A DNA stretch of 64,000 bases from CAZEDM01 sp964511075. GTDB taxonomy: Bacteria > Zixibacteria > MSB-5A5 > RBG-16-43-9. The notes beneath the pieces were generated by a model that worked only from the letters and a program-made list of their open reading frames with translations, did not search any database and was not told the DNA's origin. This document shows positions 33,601 to 41,233 of this stretch, one piece after another. The stretch lies in assembly GCA_964511075.1 (NCBI GenBank), contig CAZEDM010000001.1:310001-374000 (forward strand). Reading direction: 5' to 3'. Every line of letters begins with the position of its first letter. The first letter of the stretch is position 1. Both the position numbers and the translations under genes were made by a program.

Positions 33601-35643
33601 AATTTCCTCTTCAGACACAATTGGTTTTTTCAGTCCCGGCGCATGTAGCTTCAAAGCGTTTTCATAATTTTCAATGGCTGCCTGACAGTCATTCTCCCTC
33701 TCAGCTTTTTCAGCGGCTAAGAGTGAATACTTAAATCCAGGCCCTTTGGCTCCCGCCTGGATGAAGTGATAAGCCAAATCACCGAGAATTGAATCCATAT
33801 TCGCCGAAAAAAGCTTTTCCAGGGCCCTTCCACATTCTCCATGCAATCTTTTTCTTTTGCCTTCCTCTATGTTGCCATAGATGAAGTCCCTGAGCATTCC
33901 ATTAACAAAGGCAATTTTGCTCTCGGCTGAAGAAGAATCCTTTTTGAGGAGGGCTTCCTTAAACAGGAGTGAAAAGGAATCAGATATTGCCTCCTCATCC
34001 CGGCCCGTGAGTTCGGATAGAGTACCTGCTTCAAATTCCTCCCCCAAAACTGAGGCAGCCTCTAACAGATTCAGGTCCTCGGTAGCTAAACGGCCTAATT
34101 TGCTTAATACCTGTTTATTATACTCCTCAGGCAGAGGTAAATGTTTCAGTCCCGATAACTGAAAATCCCAGCCCGAATCAGTCCTTTTCAAAAGTCCCCT
34201 TTCCAGGGACGAATTCATCAGGTATACAATTAAGGCAGGATTCCCGCCTGTCTTGCTGTAAACTGCCTGATTGACCCTTTCACTCTCACCTTTCCATCTG
34301 AACATCGAATTTATCATCTTAGCTGTATCTTCTTTCTTGAGAGGTCTTAAAACTATTTTGGTGAATAGATTTTCCAGGCTGGATTTTATTATCGACTCCA
34401 CCCGATTTATTTTATCATCTTCCTCCACAAGCGTTAGATTGTCACTCAGAACGAGGAAAATCAGGGTTTTTTCTATTTCCCCCTTTTTCATAAAATCAAC
34501 CAGAGAATCAAGAGACCCAGTCTCAAGCTTTTGTAAATCATCGATAACCAGGACAAGAGGGCAGGGTCTTTTCAGGAGATTCTGCAGCTCTGATAAAATA
34601 CCTTCTCCAGCACCGAGAATGGTTTTCCTGATGGCTGCTCCACCATAAGTCTGGGCAAGGCTCTTGAATTCCTTTAAAAGCTTTCTTTTGCCCATACCTT
34701 TCTCGCCCTGCAGGAGGATAACCTCTGTCCGCCCGCATTTCGCTTCCCCATAGAGGTATTTGAACGTAGAGAGCTCTTTATCTCGACCGACGAAATCGGC
34801 TGAAGCAATAAGACTCCGGGCAAGCGTCAGATCATCTTCCTCCTGTTCTGCCGGGAAAGCTGGTTTGATGTCCTCTATCACCTCTCTGGCTGAAAAATAT
34901 CTATCCAAGGGGTCTTTTTTCAGCAGTTTGAGGACTATTTGCCTTAGAGCTTCAGGAATCCGGGAACCTGTAGGGAATTTCACTTCTCTTCCCAAATGAT
35001 CCATAGCAATGCTCATAACATCGGATTCCTCAAAAGGAAGGCTGCCGGTCAATACCTGATAAAGCATTACACCCAGAGAGTAAAGGTCAACCTGATGATT
35101 ATATTCATCACCCCTGATTATCTCCGGAGCCAGATAAGGAATCGTTCCCTTCCATTGGGAGAAATCGCAGACCTTCCCGTAGCGAGCAATGCCGAAATCG
35201 GTGAACTTCATCTGGGGAATACCTTTTTTATCCAGGGAGATTAAGATATTGGAAGGTTTGATGTCCCCGTGAATTATCTCTTTGAGGTGTAGAAATTCCA
35301 GGGTAAGGCAGGTCTGAAATATAACCGAATAAAGTTTTTGAGGCTCAAGCTCCGGGATAAAGGTCTTGAAATCCTTCCCCTCAATGAACTCCATGGAGAA
35401 GAAAGGCAGAGCCTTTGAGGTATAACCAAAATCATAGACCTGAACGATATGGGGATGCACGATACCGCTCAAAAGCAGAAATTCCCTTTTGAATCTCTCG
35501 ATATCCTCAGGCTCCTGGCTCGACAGAACCTTTATGGCAACTGCTTCATTATCTGAGCTGAAGGCTTTGTAAACAGTAGCTATGCCTCCAGAGCCTATTT
35601 TTTCGACTATCTGGTATCCTTCGAGTTCAGGCAGATCTAACAT
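30616..35643 (-). CDS. Giant regulator: Ser/Thr kinase + AAA ATPase + TPR array + GAF + NtrC-like AAA + Fis HTH
   Basis: 1675 aa with domains in this order. Residues 8-265: Hanks-type kinase (GSGGIATVYK loop, Lys38, HGDIKPSN with HGD for HRD, DFG at 149-151). Residues ~285-560: predicted ATPase (GEKGMGKR, VLVIDDLQ). Residues ~620-1130: a long TPR array (repeated LGxxYxxxGEYEKA-type units). Residues ~1195-1350: GAF domain. Residues 1360-1598: NtrC-type AAA+ (Walker A GESGTGKE 1388-1395, Walker B GTIFFDEIG 1453-1461). Residues ~1640-1665: Fis-type HTH. The GAFTGA loop used to touch sigma-54 is replaced by KVATGV (1435-1440). This is a one-protein signalling chain from kinase to transcription control. 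A minus-strand promoter match lies 23 bases upstream. Confidence 0.9.
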   Translation of the reverse strand: MLDLPELEGYQIVEKIGSGGIATVYKAFSSDNEAVAIKVLSSQEPEDIERFKREFLLLSGIVHPHIVQVYDFGYTSKALPFFSMEFIEGKDFKTFIPELEPQKLYSVIFQTCLTLEFLHLKEIIHGDIKPSNILISLDKKGIPQMKFTDFGIARYGKVCDFSQWKGTIPYLAPEIIRGDEYNHQVDLYSLGVMLYQVLTGSLPFEESDVMSIAMDHLGREVKFPTGSRIPEALRQIVLKLLKKDPLDRYFSAREVIEDIKPAFPAEQEEDDLTLARSLIASADFVGRDKELSTFKYLYGEAKCGRTEVILLQGEKGMGKRKLLKEFKSLAQTYGGAAIRKTILGAGEGILSELQNLLKRPCPLVLVIDDLQKLETGSLDSLVDFMKKGEIEKTLIFLVLSDNLTLVEEDDKINRVESIIKSSLENLFTKIVLRPLKKEDTAKMINSMFRWKGESERVNQAVYSKTGGNPALIVYLMNSSLERGLLKRTDSGWDFQLSGLKHLPLPEEYNKQVLSKLGRLATEDLNLLEAASVLGEEFEAGTLSELTGRDEEAISDSFSLLFKEALLKKDSSSAESKIAFVNGMLRDFIYGNIEEGKRKRLHGECGRALEKLFSANMDSILGDLAYHFIQAGAKGPGFKYSLLAAEKAERENDCQAAIENYENALKLHAPGLKKPIVSEEEIWSKLGNQYGITGGFDKALACYGEAISLCKRERKDPDRIAKLYQETGVIYLRKGEYEKAIEILNDGLSLAGKPQSSNIASELNTTLGWVCQRKRDYSQAISYFQKSIETLKKHASRELGLAYNGLGVVYWELGEFSKASSSYQKSLAIFEELEDEKSLATVNMNLGLLARNKGNPKEALNYFEKALPFEEKQGNIASLSFLYNNLALAYENLYEWDKSLEHHQKSCELKVKMEDQNGLAISFSNLGLVHLRRGSLNKSIENYSKALRLFHALKDKLGVADCSFSLGEVYLLQENWPRAKSHLERSLRIREELSGKPRMAETLRLLGRLNLETGDFSTSLAQLKKSLKLFDALGNQNRMLDVSLSLVELGLRQNNTTEAEIHLSYAEKLLDSVDDESLKGKFHKVNGFILLQKNNAEQSLRKLLEAVDIFRKLKMRYELGLTYLEVGRIKLKRNRLKEVRGYLRESLNIFRGMGIIPKASECEKLLQGVSHLSQADQQRTQVLYQISKLLNDLTDLDELLDRILDLAIEHLSAERAAVILYYPEDDSLELKAVRGIESETKRDALSISRRVIKDVLITNEPLIIEDAKNDPETSLYQSVITHNILSILCVPLTAGHKTLGTIYVDHRSLAGMFSREDSNFLKAFANLVAVALEKAQLYYQLNEEIFQLKNDIRQAYSYPNIVGKSKRMQEVFNMVEKVANSKTSVLLLGESGTGKELIANLIHHTSIRKDNPFVKVNCAALPESLLESELFGVEEKVATGVAMRDGKFKQADKGTIFFDEIGDMSLSTQAKVLRVLQEREFERVGGSRIIKVDIRVISATNKDLEECIRNNLFRKDLFYRLNPVTIKIPPLRERKEDIPYIVDFFLEKFSGESKKSKIKIPVKIMNLLMDFPWPGNVRELANLIERAVLFSENGFFPKDYLPTKTQIQKEKKLLTSHQNLKDVLDHIEKEMILQALEKNNWNQVKTASQLGISEATLRRKMAKHKIKKFKGSIRRK

Positions 35644-35665
35644 AGGTTATTACTCTTTACTTTAT

Positions 35666-35694
35666 AAGATATAAGATTTACCCGTTTATTTCAA
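35666..35694 (-). promoter_or_regulatory. Putative promoter for the kinase/NtrC-like fusion gene
   Basis: Minus strand: -35 TTGAAA (35689-35694), 17-bp spacer, -10 TATCTT (35666-35671), just upstream of the start codon at 35643. Confidence 0.4.
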
Positions 35695-35769
35695 GACTTT
35701 TTAGACAGGTTTAAAATTTGATTTTTGGCAGTTTTTTCTTGCCTATTTCCGGATTATTGCTATATTGGG

Positions 35770-35838
35770 CACTGCAAGCCGGGAGTAGTGGACGATAAGA
35801 GCTTTAAAATCGTTCATTTCCCGGGCTTAAAGGCAGTG
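35770..35838. repeat. Long imperfect hairpin of the TTCTAAAATCGTCC family
   Basis: Outer arms ACTGC / GCAGT, middle arms CCGGGA / TCCCGG, inner arms GTGGACGAT / ATCGTTCA around AGAGCTTTAA. This copy shows that the family unit is a ~70-nt stem-loop, of which other copies keep mainly the tip. Confidence 0.6.
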
Positions 35839-35899
35839 ATTGGTAGATGGTTCATAGTTTATAGTATTTTTGTTTTTTTACTGTGAACTGTTTTTATAT

Positions 35900-35972
35900 G
35901 GCGCTATCGTCTAGTGGCCTAGGACGGGTGGTTCTCAGCCATCAAACCGGGGTTCGACTCCCCGTAGCGCTA
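35900..35972 (+). tRNA. tRNA-Glu (anticodon CTC)
   Basis: Acceptor GGCGCTA/TAGCGCT (G-T first pair), D arm TCGTCTAGTGGCCTAGGA, anticodon stem GGTGG/CCATC with loop TTCTCAG (anticodon CTC), T arm CGGGGTTCGACTCCCCG, discriminator A. No encoded CCA. Confidence 0.93.
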
Positions 35973-35984
35973 TTAGGAAAAAAT

Positions 35985-36014
35985 AAAAACCTGTCAAGGA
36001 ATTGACAGGTTTTT
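35985..36014. terminator. Bidirectional rho-independent terminator
   Basis: AAAAACCTGTCAA-GGAA-TTGACAGGTTTTT: a 13-bp stem with A-run on one side and T-run on the other. It ends the tRNA-Glu transcript and also the convergent baeRF gene. Confidence 0.85.
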
Positions 36015-36064
36015 ACTACGGTTGAATCTTCAGAAATAAAAATCTTATATCTATTCAGTTCTCG

Positions 36065-37225
36065 TCAATACCTGAAGATTGCGGTCAAGGGTGCATTATC
36101 CGGCATTTTATCCGGTTCAATTGCAAACACTGCCCCTCTATTCAAAAGAGTATGAATGGCAGCTAAATCAAACAGGTCGCTATCCTCTGGCTCTTGCTCC
36201 TGGTGCGTAAAAACCCTATTGTCTCTTGGATCAAAAGTCCCCCACTCTTGAATACCCAGGGCAACAAACAATTTATCCACTCTTCCCTGATGTGCTTTAG
36301 GAAGAATCTCTTTAAGGTCGCTTGAGGTTCGGCCGGTGCCGGCAAGTTGTTTATACTGGGAGATCGCCTCCTCCTGGGATTTTTGAAAAATGGGCTCGAC
36401 GATCTCCCAGGCTCTCTTGTGCAGTTCCTCTGCTTTAAGTTCATCCGGATTACCTGTAATTCCGTTGCCCAGAAGATGAGGATAACTATTCGCCTCACGA
36501 TAGAGGGAGAACAGATAATCCACCCCGGCGAAAACTAAAGGCGTTTTTTCCTGACCGAACGACTTCTGCAAGCCCTGATCGATCTGCCGGAAGTATCTCA
36601 GGATGTTATCTTTTGCCTCATCCTTACCTACTCCATGACCATAGAATATAGCAGCTCTTTTGCCTGTTCCACCAGGAGTCCGGGTATGAAACTGGAGCTG
36701 CTTTTCAATGTCATCAAACTTCAAAGCCTCTGCCAGATTGGTTGGAACACCCTCGAGTTCGATTTCGTCTATAGCGTAACGATTGCCCTGGAATAATCTC
36801 ACCTTATTCTTACTTAAAGCCAGCAGGTGAAAGCTGATATTACCGCAGAATAAGGGGAAAAGAGGTTTGAGGTGAAAACGTCTGCTTACCGCTGTCAGAT
36901 CCTCAAAACCTAAGGGAAGACGATAGCACCGGGATATCTTCGAGGAAAGAAAGATAGCTAACCCGTCACTTTGCTGCTGCCAGAAAAAGCTGTTAAGCAA
37001 AAGCTCTTGAGCTGGTTTCAGCAGCTTCTTCACCTCTAAAGCTCGAAGCCCATAAGCTAACAACTTTGTCTCAGCCTCTCCCAGTAAGTTCTTGAGCCTG
37101 ACAGGGCCCTGTTGAGTTTCTGCGCCAGCTCTATGCGTAGGCATGTAGGTGGAGATACATAACCCTATCTGTTTTTCAATCAAGATCTTCAAATCACCAG
37201 TGGTAAATTTATCCAAATTCTCCAT
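36065..37225 (-). CDS. Bacterial archaeo-eukaryotic release-factor-like protein (baeRF family, probably baeRF7)
   Basis: 386 aa with the three-domain plan of aRF1/eRF1 homologues of bacteria. The N-terminal ISTYMPTHRAGAETQQGPVRLKNLLGEAE is the family's entry motif, and the last domain has RVDKLFVALGIQEWGTFDP...DLFDLAAIHTLLNRGAVFAI, equivalent to the Rossmann-like third domain. Such proteins are predicted to act on ribosomes or peptidyl-tRNA under stress; none is characterised in detail to my knowledge. ATG at 37225 abuts the TAA of a 30-aa ORF, and uspA lies upstream, giving a stress-type context. Confidence 0.75.
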   Translation of the reverse strand: MENLDKFTTGDLKILIEKQIGLCISTYMPTHRAGAETQQGPVRLKNLLGEAETKLLAYGLRALEVKKLLKPAQELLLNSFFWQQQSDGLAIFLSSKISRCYRLPLGFEDLTAVSRRFHLKPLFPLFCGNISFHLLALSKNKVRLFQGNRYAIDEIELEGVPTNLAEALKFDDIEKQLQFHTRTPGGTGKRAAIFYGHGVGKDEAKDNILRYFRQIDQGLQKSFGQEKTPLVFAGVDYLFSLYREANSYPHLLGNGITGNPDELKAEELHKRAWEIVEPIFQKSQEEAISQYKQLAGTGRTSSDLKEILPKAHQGRVDKLFVALGIQEWGTFDPRDNRVFTHQEQEPEDSDLFDLAAIHTLLNRGAVFAIEPDKMPDNAPLTAIFRY

Positions 37226-37318
37226 TTATTCCCACTCCCTTTCACTGATTCTCTTATATATACTCTTGAGTTCTTTGATGGCAGAACTGTTTACCTTCCT
37301 CTTAGCTTTCAATTTCAT
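37226..37318 (-). CDS. 30-aa basic ORF between uspA and the baeRF gene
   Basis: ATG at 37318 opens a 30-codon frame whose TAA is immediately followed by the baeRF ATG (zero-base gap). The peptide is strongly basic (KLKAKRKVNSSAIKELKSIY...). A GGAG lies nine bases before its ATG. It is either a real small protein or a translational-coupling leader; the exact abutment is the main evidence. Confidence 0.4.
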   Translation of the reverse strand: MKLKAKRKVNSSAIKELKSIYKRISEREWE

Positions 37319-37347
37319 CCCCTGTTGCTCCGTTGCTTCTTCGAATT

Positions 37348-37827
37348 CTAACTTCTCTTGCCTCGGGACCTAATGGTAAGCACGGGACAGGGAGCCAGGC
37401 GCACGACCTTCTCTGCAACCGAGCCAAAAATTAAATGGCGGAATCCCGTTTCTCCATGGGTGGCGATAACGATGAGTCCAATCTTTTCCCTCTTAGCCAT
37501 TTGCACGATCTCGTCTGCGGCATTGCCGTGCACCACCATGGATTGTACCTTCAGCCTCTTGGATATTCTTCTTTTGATCAGTTCCCGGAGTTTCTTTGCC
37601 GCAGAAGTTTTCAACTCCTGCTGATAGAAAGGAACATTGAACTCAGAGGGACCAATCCCGGCAGTCATGGGCGTTCCTGTGGCTGTGATGATGGGGACGG
37701 GGGCGATGACATGCAGGAGATGCAATCTGGCGCCAAACTTCAATCCCAGCTCATTAGCAACTTTCAAGGCTTCATAGGAGTGCAGGCTGAAATCCGTGGG
37801 GCAGAGAATCTTTTTAAAAGATAACAT
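37348..37827 (-). CDS. Universal stress protein (UspA family)
   Basis: A single USP domain of 159 aa: ILCPTDFSLHSYEALKVANEL at the N-terminus, and the ATP-binding end ATHGETGFRHLIFGSVAEKVV with the G-x2-G-x9-G-S pattern, finishing APCPVLTIRS. It should bind ATP. A strong Shine-Dalgarno (AAAGGAGGTTTAAG) fixes the start. It probably heads a small stress operon with the baeRF gene. Confidence 0.92.
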   Translation of the reverse strand: MLSFKKILCPTDFSLHSYEALKVANELGLKFGARLHLLHVIAPVPIITATGTPMTAGIGPSEFNVPFYQQELKTSAAKKLRELIKRRISKRLKVQSMVVHGNAADEIVQMAKREKIGLIVIATHGETGFRHLIFGSVAEKVVRLAPCPVLTIRSRGKRS

Positions 37828-38198
37828 CTTAAACCTCCTTTATTTTTCGGCTTTCTTCACTCTCTTGTCAAAACTATCGAAGAGACATCTCCATCCAAGG
37901 AACCCTCTTATCAATTATAACAGAATTATCCTCTTATGTCAAGAAAGGGCGAGAGTAGATTCTAGGATTAATGCCTGGAATTTAATTTTTAAAATAAACA
38001 ACAATAAATCCAAAGAACATCGTATTAAAATAAAACTTGTGGAAGTTTCCAAGGTAAAATTTATCTTAGGTGACAAAAATTTAAAGTTGATATCGCCGTT
38101 GTTAATTTAGTATAAATAGGGAGTCAGGTGACAGGATATTGTTCCTCACAGATTTTTACCTAGATAAAAAGTGCAATTGATCAAATGAGGGATTTAAA
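37828..38198. other. Divergent intergenic region between uspA and the korA operon
   Basis: About 370 bp, A+T-rich, no gene. It holds a candidate promoter for the plus-strand operon (38087-38116). Confidence 0.5.
38087..38116 (+). promoter_or_regulatory. Putative promoter of the 2-oxoacid oxidoreductase operon
   Basis: -35 TTGATA (38087-38092), 18-bp spacer, -10 TATAAA (38111-38116); leader of about 75 nt to the korA-like ATG. Confidence 0.35.
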
Positions 38199-39851
38199 AT
38201 GAATAAGAGCGTTTTTACTTTTCTGGTAGGTGGCAAGGCAGGCGAAGGGGTGAAAAAAACGGGCTCGGCTGCCTCTAAGCTTTTCGCCGGTATGGGACTG
38301 CAGGTTTTTGAGATGGATGACTACCGGAGTTTGATCAGAGGGGGACATAATTTCTCAATAGTCAGCAGCGCGGAGAGAAAAATAACCAGCCAATATAATA
38401 AGGCTGATCTGATCGTGGCATTGGACGAGAGGAGTTACAAGCTGCACAAAAATGATCTGGCTGAGGGGGGTGTTATGGTCTGCGATTCTGAGATTGGAGA
38501 CGAATCTTCAGGATTAAAAGTTCCTTTCAGAAAGGAAGCAAAAAAATACCCCAATCCGGATCTAAGGCTGGGCGTGGGAGCGGTGACAACCCTGGCTGCG
38601 GCTTTGGGGCTGAAGAAGGAGAATTTAAAGGCTCTGATCGAGAATGAGTATCCGCGGGACATGGAGAAAAATATAGCCTACGCCATGTCCGTTTATGATA
38701 TGGTTTATCCCGAGATAGGCGCAAAGTTTCAGATTAAAAGCGGAGATAAAAAAAGACCGATTTTCTCTGGTAATGAAGCCGTGGCCTTGGGAGCAGCTGC
38801 TGGAGGACTGGATGTTTATTTCGCCTATCCTATGACACCGTCCTCCTCTGTATTACATACCTTAGCCGCTTACAGCGAAAAGCTGGGCTTAACCGTTGTT
38901 CATCCTGAAAACGAGATCGCAGTCATCAATATGTCTATCGGCTCTGTATTTGCCGGTGCCAGAGCCATGGTGGGAAGCAGCGGCGGCGGTTTTGCTTTGA
39001 TGCAGGAGGCATTCTCGCTTGCAGGAATGTTAGAGGCACCTCTTTTGTGCTTCTTAGCCTCCAGGCCCGGTCCTTCCACAGGCGTCCCCACCTATACCTC
39101 ACAGGGTGACTTGAATTTTGCCCTGTATCAGGGACACGGTGAATTTCCCAGAATAGTTGCTTCACCCGGAAGCATAGAAGAGGCATTCTACCTTGCCTCC
39201 GAGATGCTGGATCTGCTCTGGAGGTTTCAGACACCAGGGATATTACTTACGGAGAAACATCTGGCAGAAAGCTCGATGACGTTGGACCTAGATTTAAATA
39301 AAACCAAATGGCCTGAACCGTTGATGCACAACGGAGGAGAGTACAAAAGATATCTGGATACCGAAAAGGGCATCTCACCTCTTCTGTTTCCTCCCTCAGA
39401 AGAGCTGATTAAATGGAATAGTTATGAGCACGATGAGAAGGGCATTACTACCGAAGAACCCCGGATGATTGCCCGGATGCAGGAGAAAAGAAACAGAAAA
39501 AGAAAAGCGATTCTGGATTATCTGAGGAAAATGCGAACGGTAAATACTTTTGGAGACAAAGGTCCGGTTATTTTCACCTACGGCTCGACCTGTATGAGCG
39601 TTTCAGAGGCTTTGAAAGCCGGGGATATAGAAGCCACAGTGGTTCAACCGGTATATCTGGAGCCTTTGCCGGTCTGGGATTTAGAGAAATATAAGGACAA
39701 AGACATAATTGTGGTGGAGCAGAGCTGTGCAGGACAGTTTGCCTCTTTGCTTCAGGAAAAGGCAGGACTGAGGATTAAGGCTGTCATCAAGAAATATGAC
39801 GGGAGACCATTTGACCCCATCGAACTATCTAACAAAATAAAGGAGGTATAA
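38199..39851 (+). CDS. korA: 2-oxoacid:acceptor oxidoreductase, fused gamma-alpha subunit (KorA-like)
   Basis: 550 aa. The first ~180 residues are the gamma domain (FLVGGKAGEGVKKTGSAASK, VFEMDDYRSLIRGGHN); residues ~190-550 are the alpha subunit with pyruvate:ferredoxin oxidoreductase domains I and II (FSGNEAVALGAAAGGLDVYFAYPMTPSSS, GSSGGGFALMQEAFSLAGMLEAPL). This fusion is standard for 2-oxoglutarate-type ferredoxin oxidoreductases, which oxidatively decarboxylate a 2-oxoacid to acyl-CoA using ferredoxin. The beta subunit is two genes downstream. Good Shine-Dalgarno (GAGGG). Substrate (2-oxoglutarate or another 2-oxoacid) is not certain. Confidence 0.9.
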   Translation: MNKSVFTFLVGGKAGEGVKKTGSAASKLFAGMGLQVFEMDDYRSLIRGGHNFSIVSSAERKITSQYNKADLIVALDERSYKLHKNDLAEGGVMVCDSEIGDESSGLKVPFRKEAKKYPNPDLRLGVGAVTTLAAALGLKKENLKALIENEYPRDMEKNIAYAMSVYDMVYPEIGAKFQIKSGDKKRPIFSGNEAVALGAAAGGLDVYFAYPMTPSSSVLHTLAAYSEKLGLTVVHPENEIAVINMSIGSVFAGARAMVGSSGGGFALMQEAFSLAGMLEAPLLCFLASRPGPSTGVPTYTSQGDLNFALYQGHGEFPRIVASPGSIEEAFYLASEMLDLLWRFQTPGILLTEKHLAESSMTLDLDLNKTKWPEPLMHNGGEYKRYLDTEKGISPLLFPPSEELIKWNSYEHDEKGITTEEPRMIARMQEKRNRKRKAILDYLRKMRTVNTFGDKGPVIFTYGSTCMSVSEALKAGDIEATVVQPVYLEPLPVWDLEKYKDKDIIVVEQSCAGQFASLLQEKAGLRIKAVIKKYDGRPFDPIELSNKIKEV

Positions 39852-39852
39852 G

Positions 39853-40248
39853 ATGAAAACATTAAGCGAGCTTTTCCAGAGTGCTGACTGGAAGCAGGAA
39901 AAGCATGTTCCGGTGATCGAGCTTCCGGAAAAGGCAAAAAAGGGTGAGAACTTGAAAGTGACGGTTGGCGTGGGAAAACAAATAGGACATCCCAATACGA
40001 CCGAGCATCACATAGTCTGGATCGAGGTCTATTTTCATCCGGAGGGAGAGAAATTTCCCTATCAGGTAGGCAGGTTTGAGTTTGGCTCTCACGGCTCATC
40101 TGTCAAAGGGGCCGATACCAGCACGGTTTATACCCATCATGAGATCACCTGCACCTTCAAGACCGAAAAGCAGGGGACGATTTATGCGATCTCTTACTGC
40201 AACATACATGGTCTGTGGGCTAACTCAGAGGAATTAAAGCTGAATTAA
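39853..40248 (+). CDS. Superoxide reductase (neelaredoxin, class II 1Fe)
   Basis: 131 aa, one neelaredoxin-type domain without the N-terminal desulforedoxin Fe site. The iron-ligand pattern is intact: EKHVPVIELP, HPNTTEHHIVWIEVY, and the C-terminal ISYCNIHGLW with the Cys and His ligands. It reduces superoxide to peroxide without making O2, protecting anaerobic enzymes. Its Shine-Dalgarno lies in the end of the korA-like gene, one base apart, so the two are coupled. Logically it shields the oxygen-labile oxidoreductase encoded on both sides. Confidence 0.93.
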   Translation: MKTLSELFQSADWKQEKHVPVIELPEKAKKGENLKVTVGVGKQIGHPNTTEHHIVWIEVYFHPEGEKFPYQVGRFEFGSHGSSVKGADTSTVYTHHEITCTFKTEKQGTIYAISYCNIHGLWANSEELKLN

Positions 40249-40374
40249 GTCCAAATAAAACCGGAGCGCAAGCCAAAAGACGAGAAAGGGAAAAAAGTCA
40301 TAGGAAGGCACTCTGGAGTGTCTCCCTAAAAATTCCCAATTTCAGATTAAAGGCAAAAAGCAAGAGGTGATATA

Positions 40375-41217
40375 ATGGATGAACTGACAACCTACGCGGA
40401 GAACACCTGGTGTCCCGGCTGCGGAAATTTCGGGATCTTCAATGCCTTCAAAAGAGCAATAAAGAAGCTGGAGGAGAAAGGGATAAAAAAGGAGAAGCTG
40501 GCGATCTCTGCCGGCATTGGCTGTCACGGTAAGATCTTCGACTATCTCAACCTCAGCGGCCTTTATTCCATACACGGAAGGTCCATGGCCACGGTTGAGG
40601 GTATGAAGATTGCCAATCCGGACCTGAAGGTGGTAGCTTTTGCCGGAGATGGAGATGCCTTTGGTGAGGGTATTTCACATATGATATTTGCAGCCAAGAG
40701 AAATGCGGATATAACGGTGATCGTACATGATAACGGCGTTTATGGTCTAACCACGGGCCAGTATGCACCCACAACCAGGAAGGGCTTCAAAGGTCCTTCT
40801 ACGCCCAGGGGGAGCATTGAGGAGCCCTTGAATCCCCTGGCGCTGATGCTGGAGTCAAAGGCTACCTTCGTGGCCAGGGGCTATGTAGCTAAGATAAATC
40901 ACCTGATTGACATAATGGTCCAGGCGGTGGAACATCCTGGTTTCTCATTTGTGGATGTTCTTCAAACCTGCGTGACTTTCAACAACACTTATAAGCTGTA
41001 CAATGAGACAGTGGAGGTATTGGACCATATTCCGTCAGGTTACGATGAAGCTATGTCCCTTGCCAAAAGAGAGGATAAATTACCTATAGGCGTAATATAC
41101 AAAACAGAAAAGCCGGTATTTCATAAAGAGCTTTATGGTGATTTCAACCCTGTAACCCGGCGATTATCCAGGGAGAAAAGAATTAAGGAGCTTGAACAGA
41201 TTCTGAACCTAAAGTAA
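40375..41217 (+). CDS. korB: 2-oxoacid:acceptor oxidoreductase, beta (thiamine-diphosphate) subunit
   Basis: 280 aa with the beta-subunit cluster ligands CPGCGNFG and GIGCHGK, and the thiamine diphosphate/Mg site AFAGDGDAFGEGISHMIFAAKRN followed by DNGVYGLTTGQYAPTT. It completes the enzyme with the fused gamma-alpha subunit two genes upstream. SD AAGAGGTGATATA. The 126-bp gap before it holds an imperfect hairpin (GGAAGGCACTCTGGAGTGTC, about 40311-40333), which could tune subunit levels. Confidence 0.92.
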   Translation: MDELTTYAENTWCPGCGNFGIFNAFKRAIKKLEEKGIKKEKLAISAGIGCHGKIFDYLNLSGLYSIHGRSMATVEGMKIANPDLKVVAFAGDGDAFGEGISHMIFAAKRNADITVIVHDNGVYGLTTGQYAPTTRKGFKGPSTPRGSIEEPLNPLALMLESKATFVARGYVAKINHLIDIMVQAVEHPGFSFVDVLQTCVTFNNTYKLYNETVEVLDHIPSGYDEAMSLAKREDKLPIGVIYKTEKPVFHKELYGDFNPVTRRLSREKRIKELEQILNLK

Positions 41218-41233
41218 AAAAAGGAGGATAACG

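Noticed and set aside
32101..33760. Repeated sequence blocks here as a CRISPR or tandem DNA repeat
   Set aside because: They are the degenerate 34-residue TPR units of the regulator; no identical direct repeats with spacers are present in the window.
35263..35267. HGD instead of HRD in the large regulator as proof of a dead kinase
   Set aside because: The catalytic Lys, Asp of the loop and DFG are all present, and HGD occurs in active bacterial kinases.
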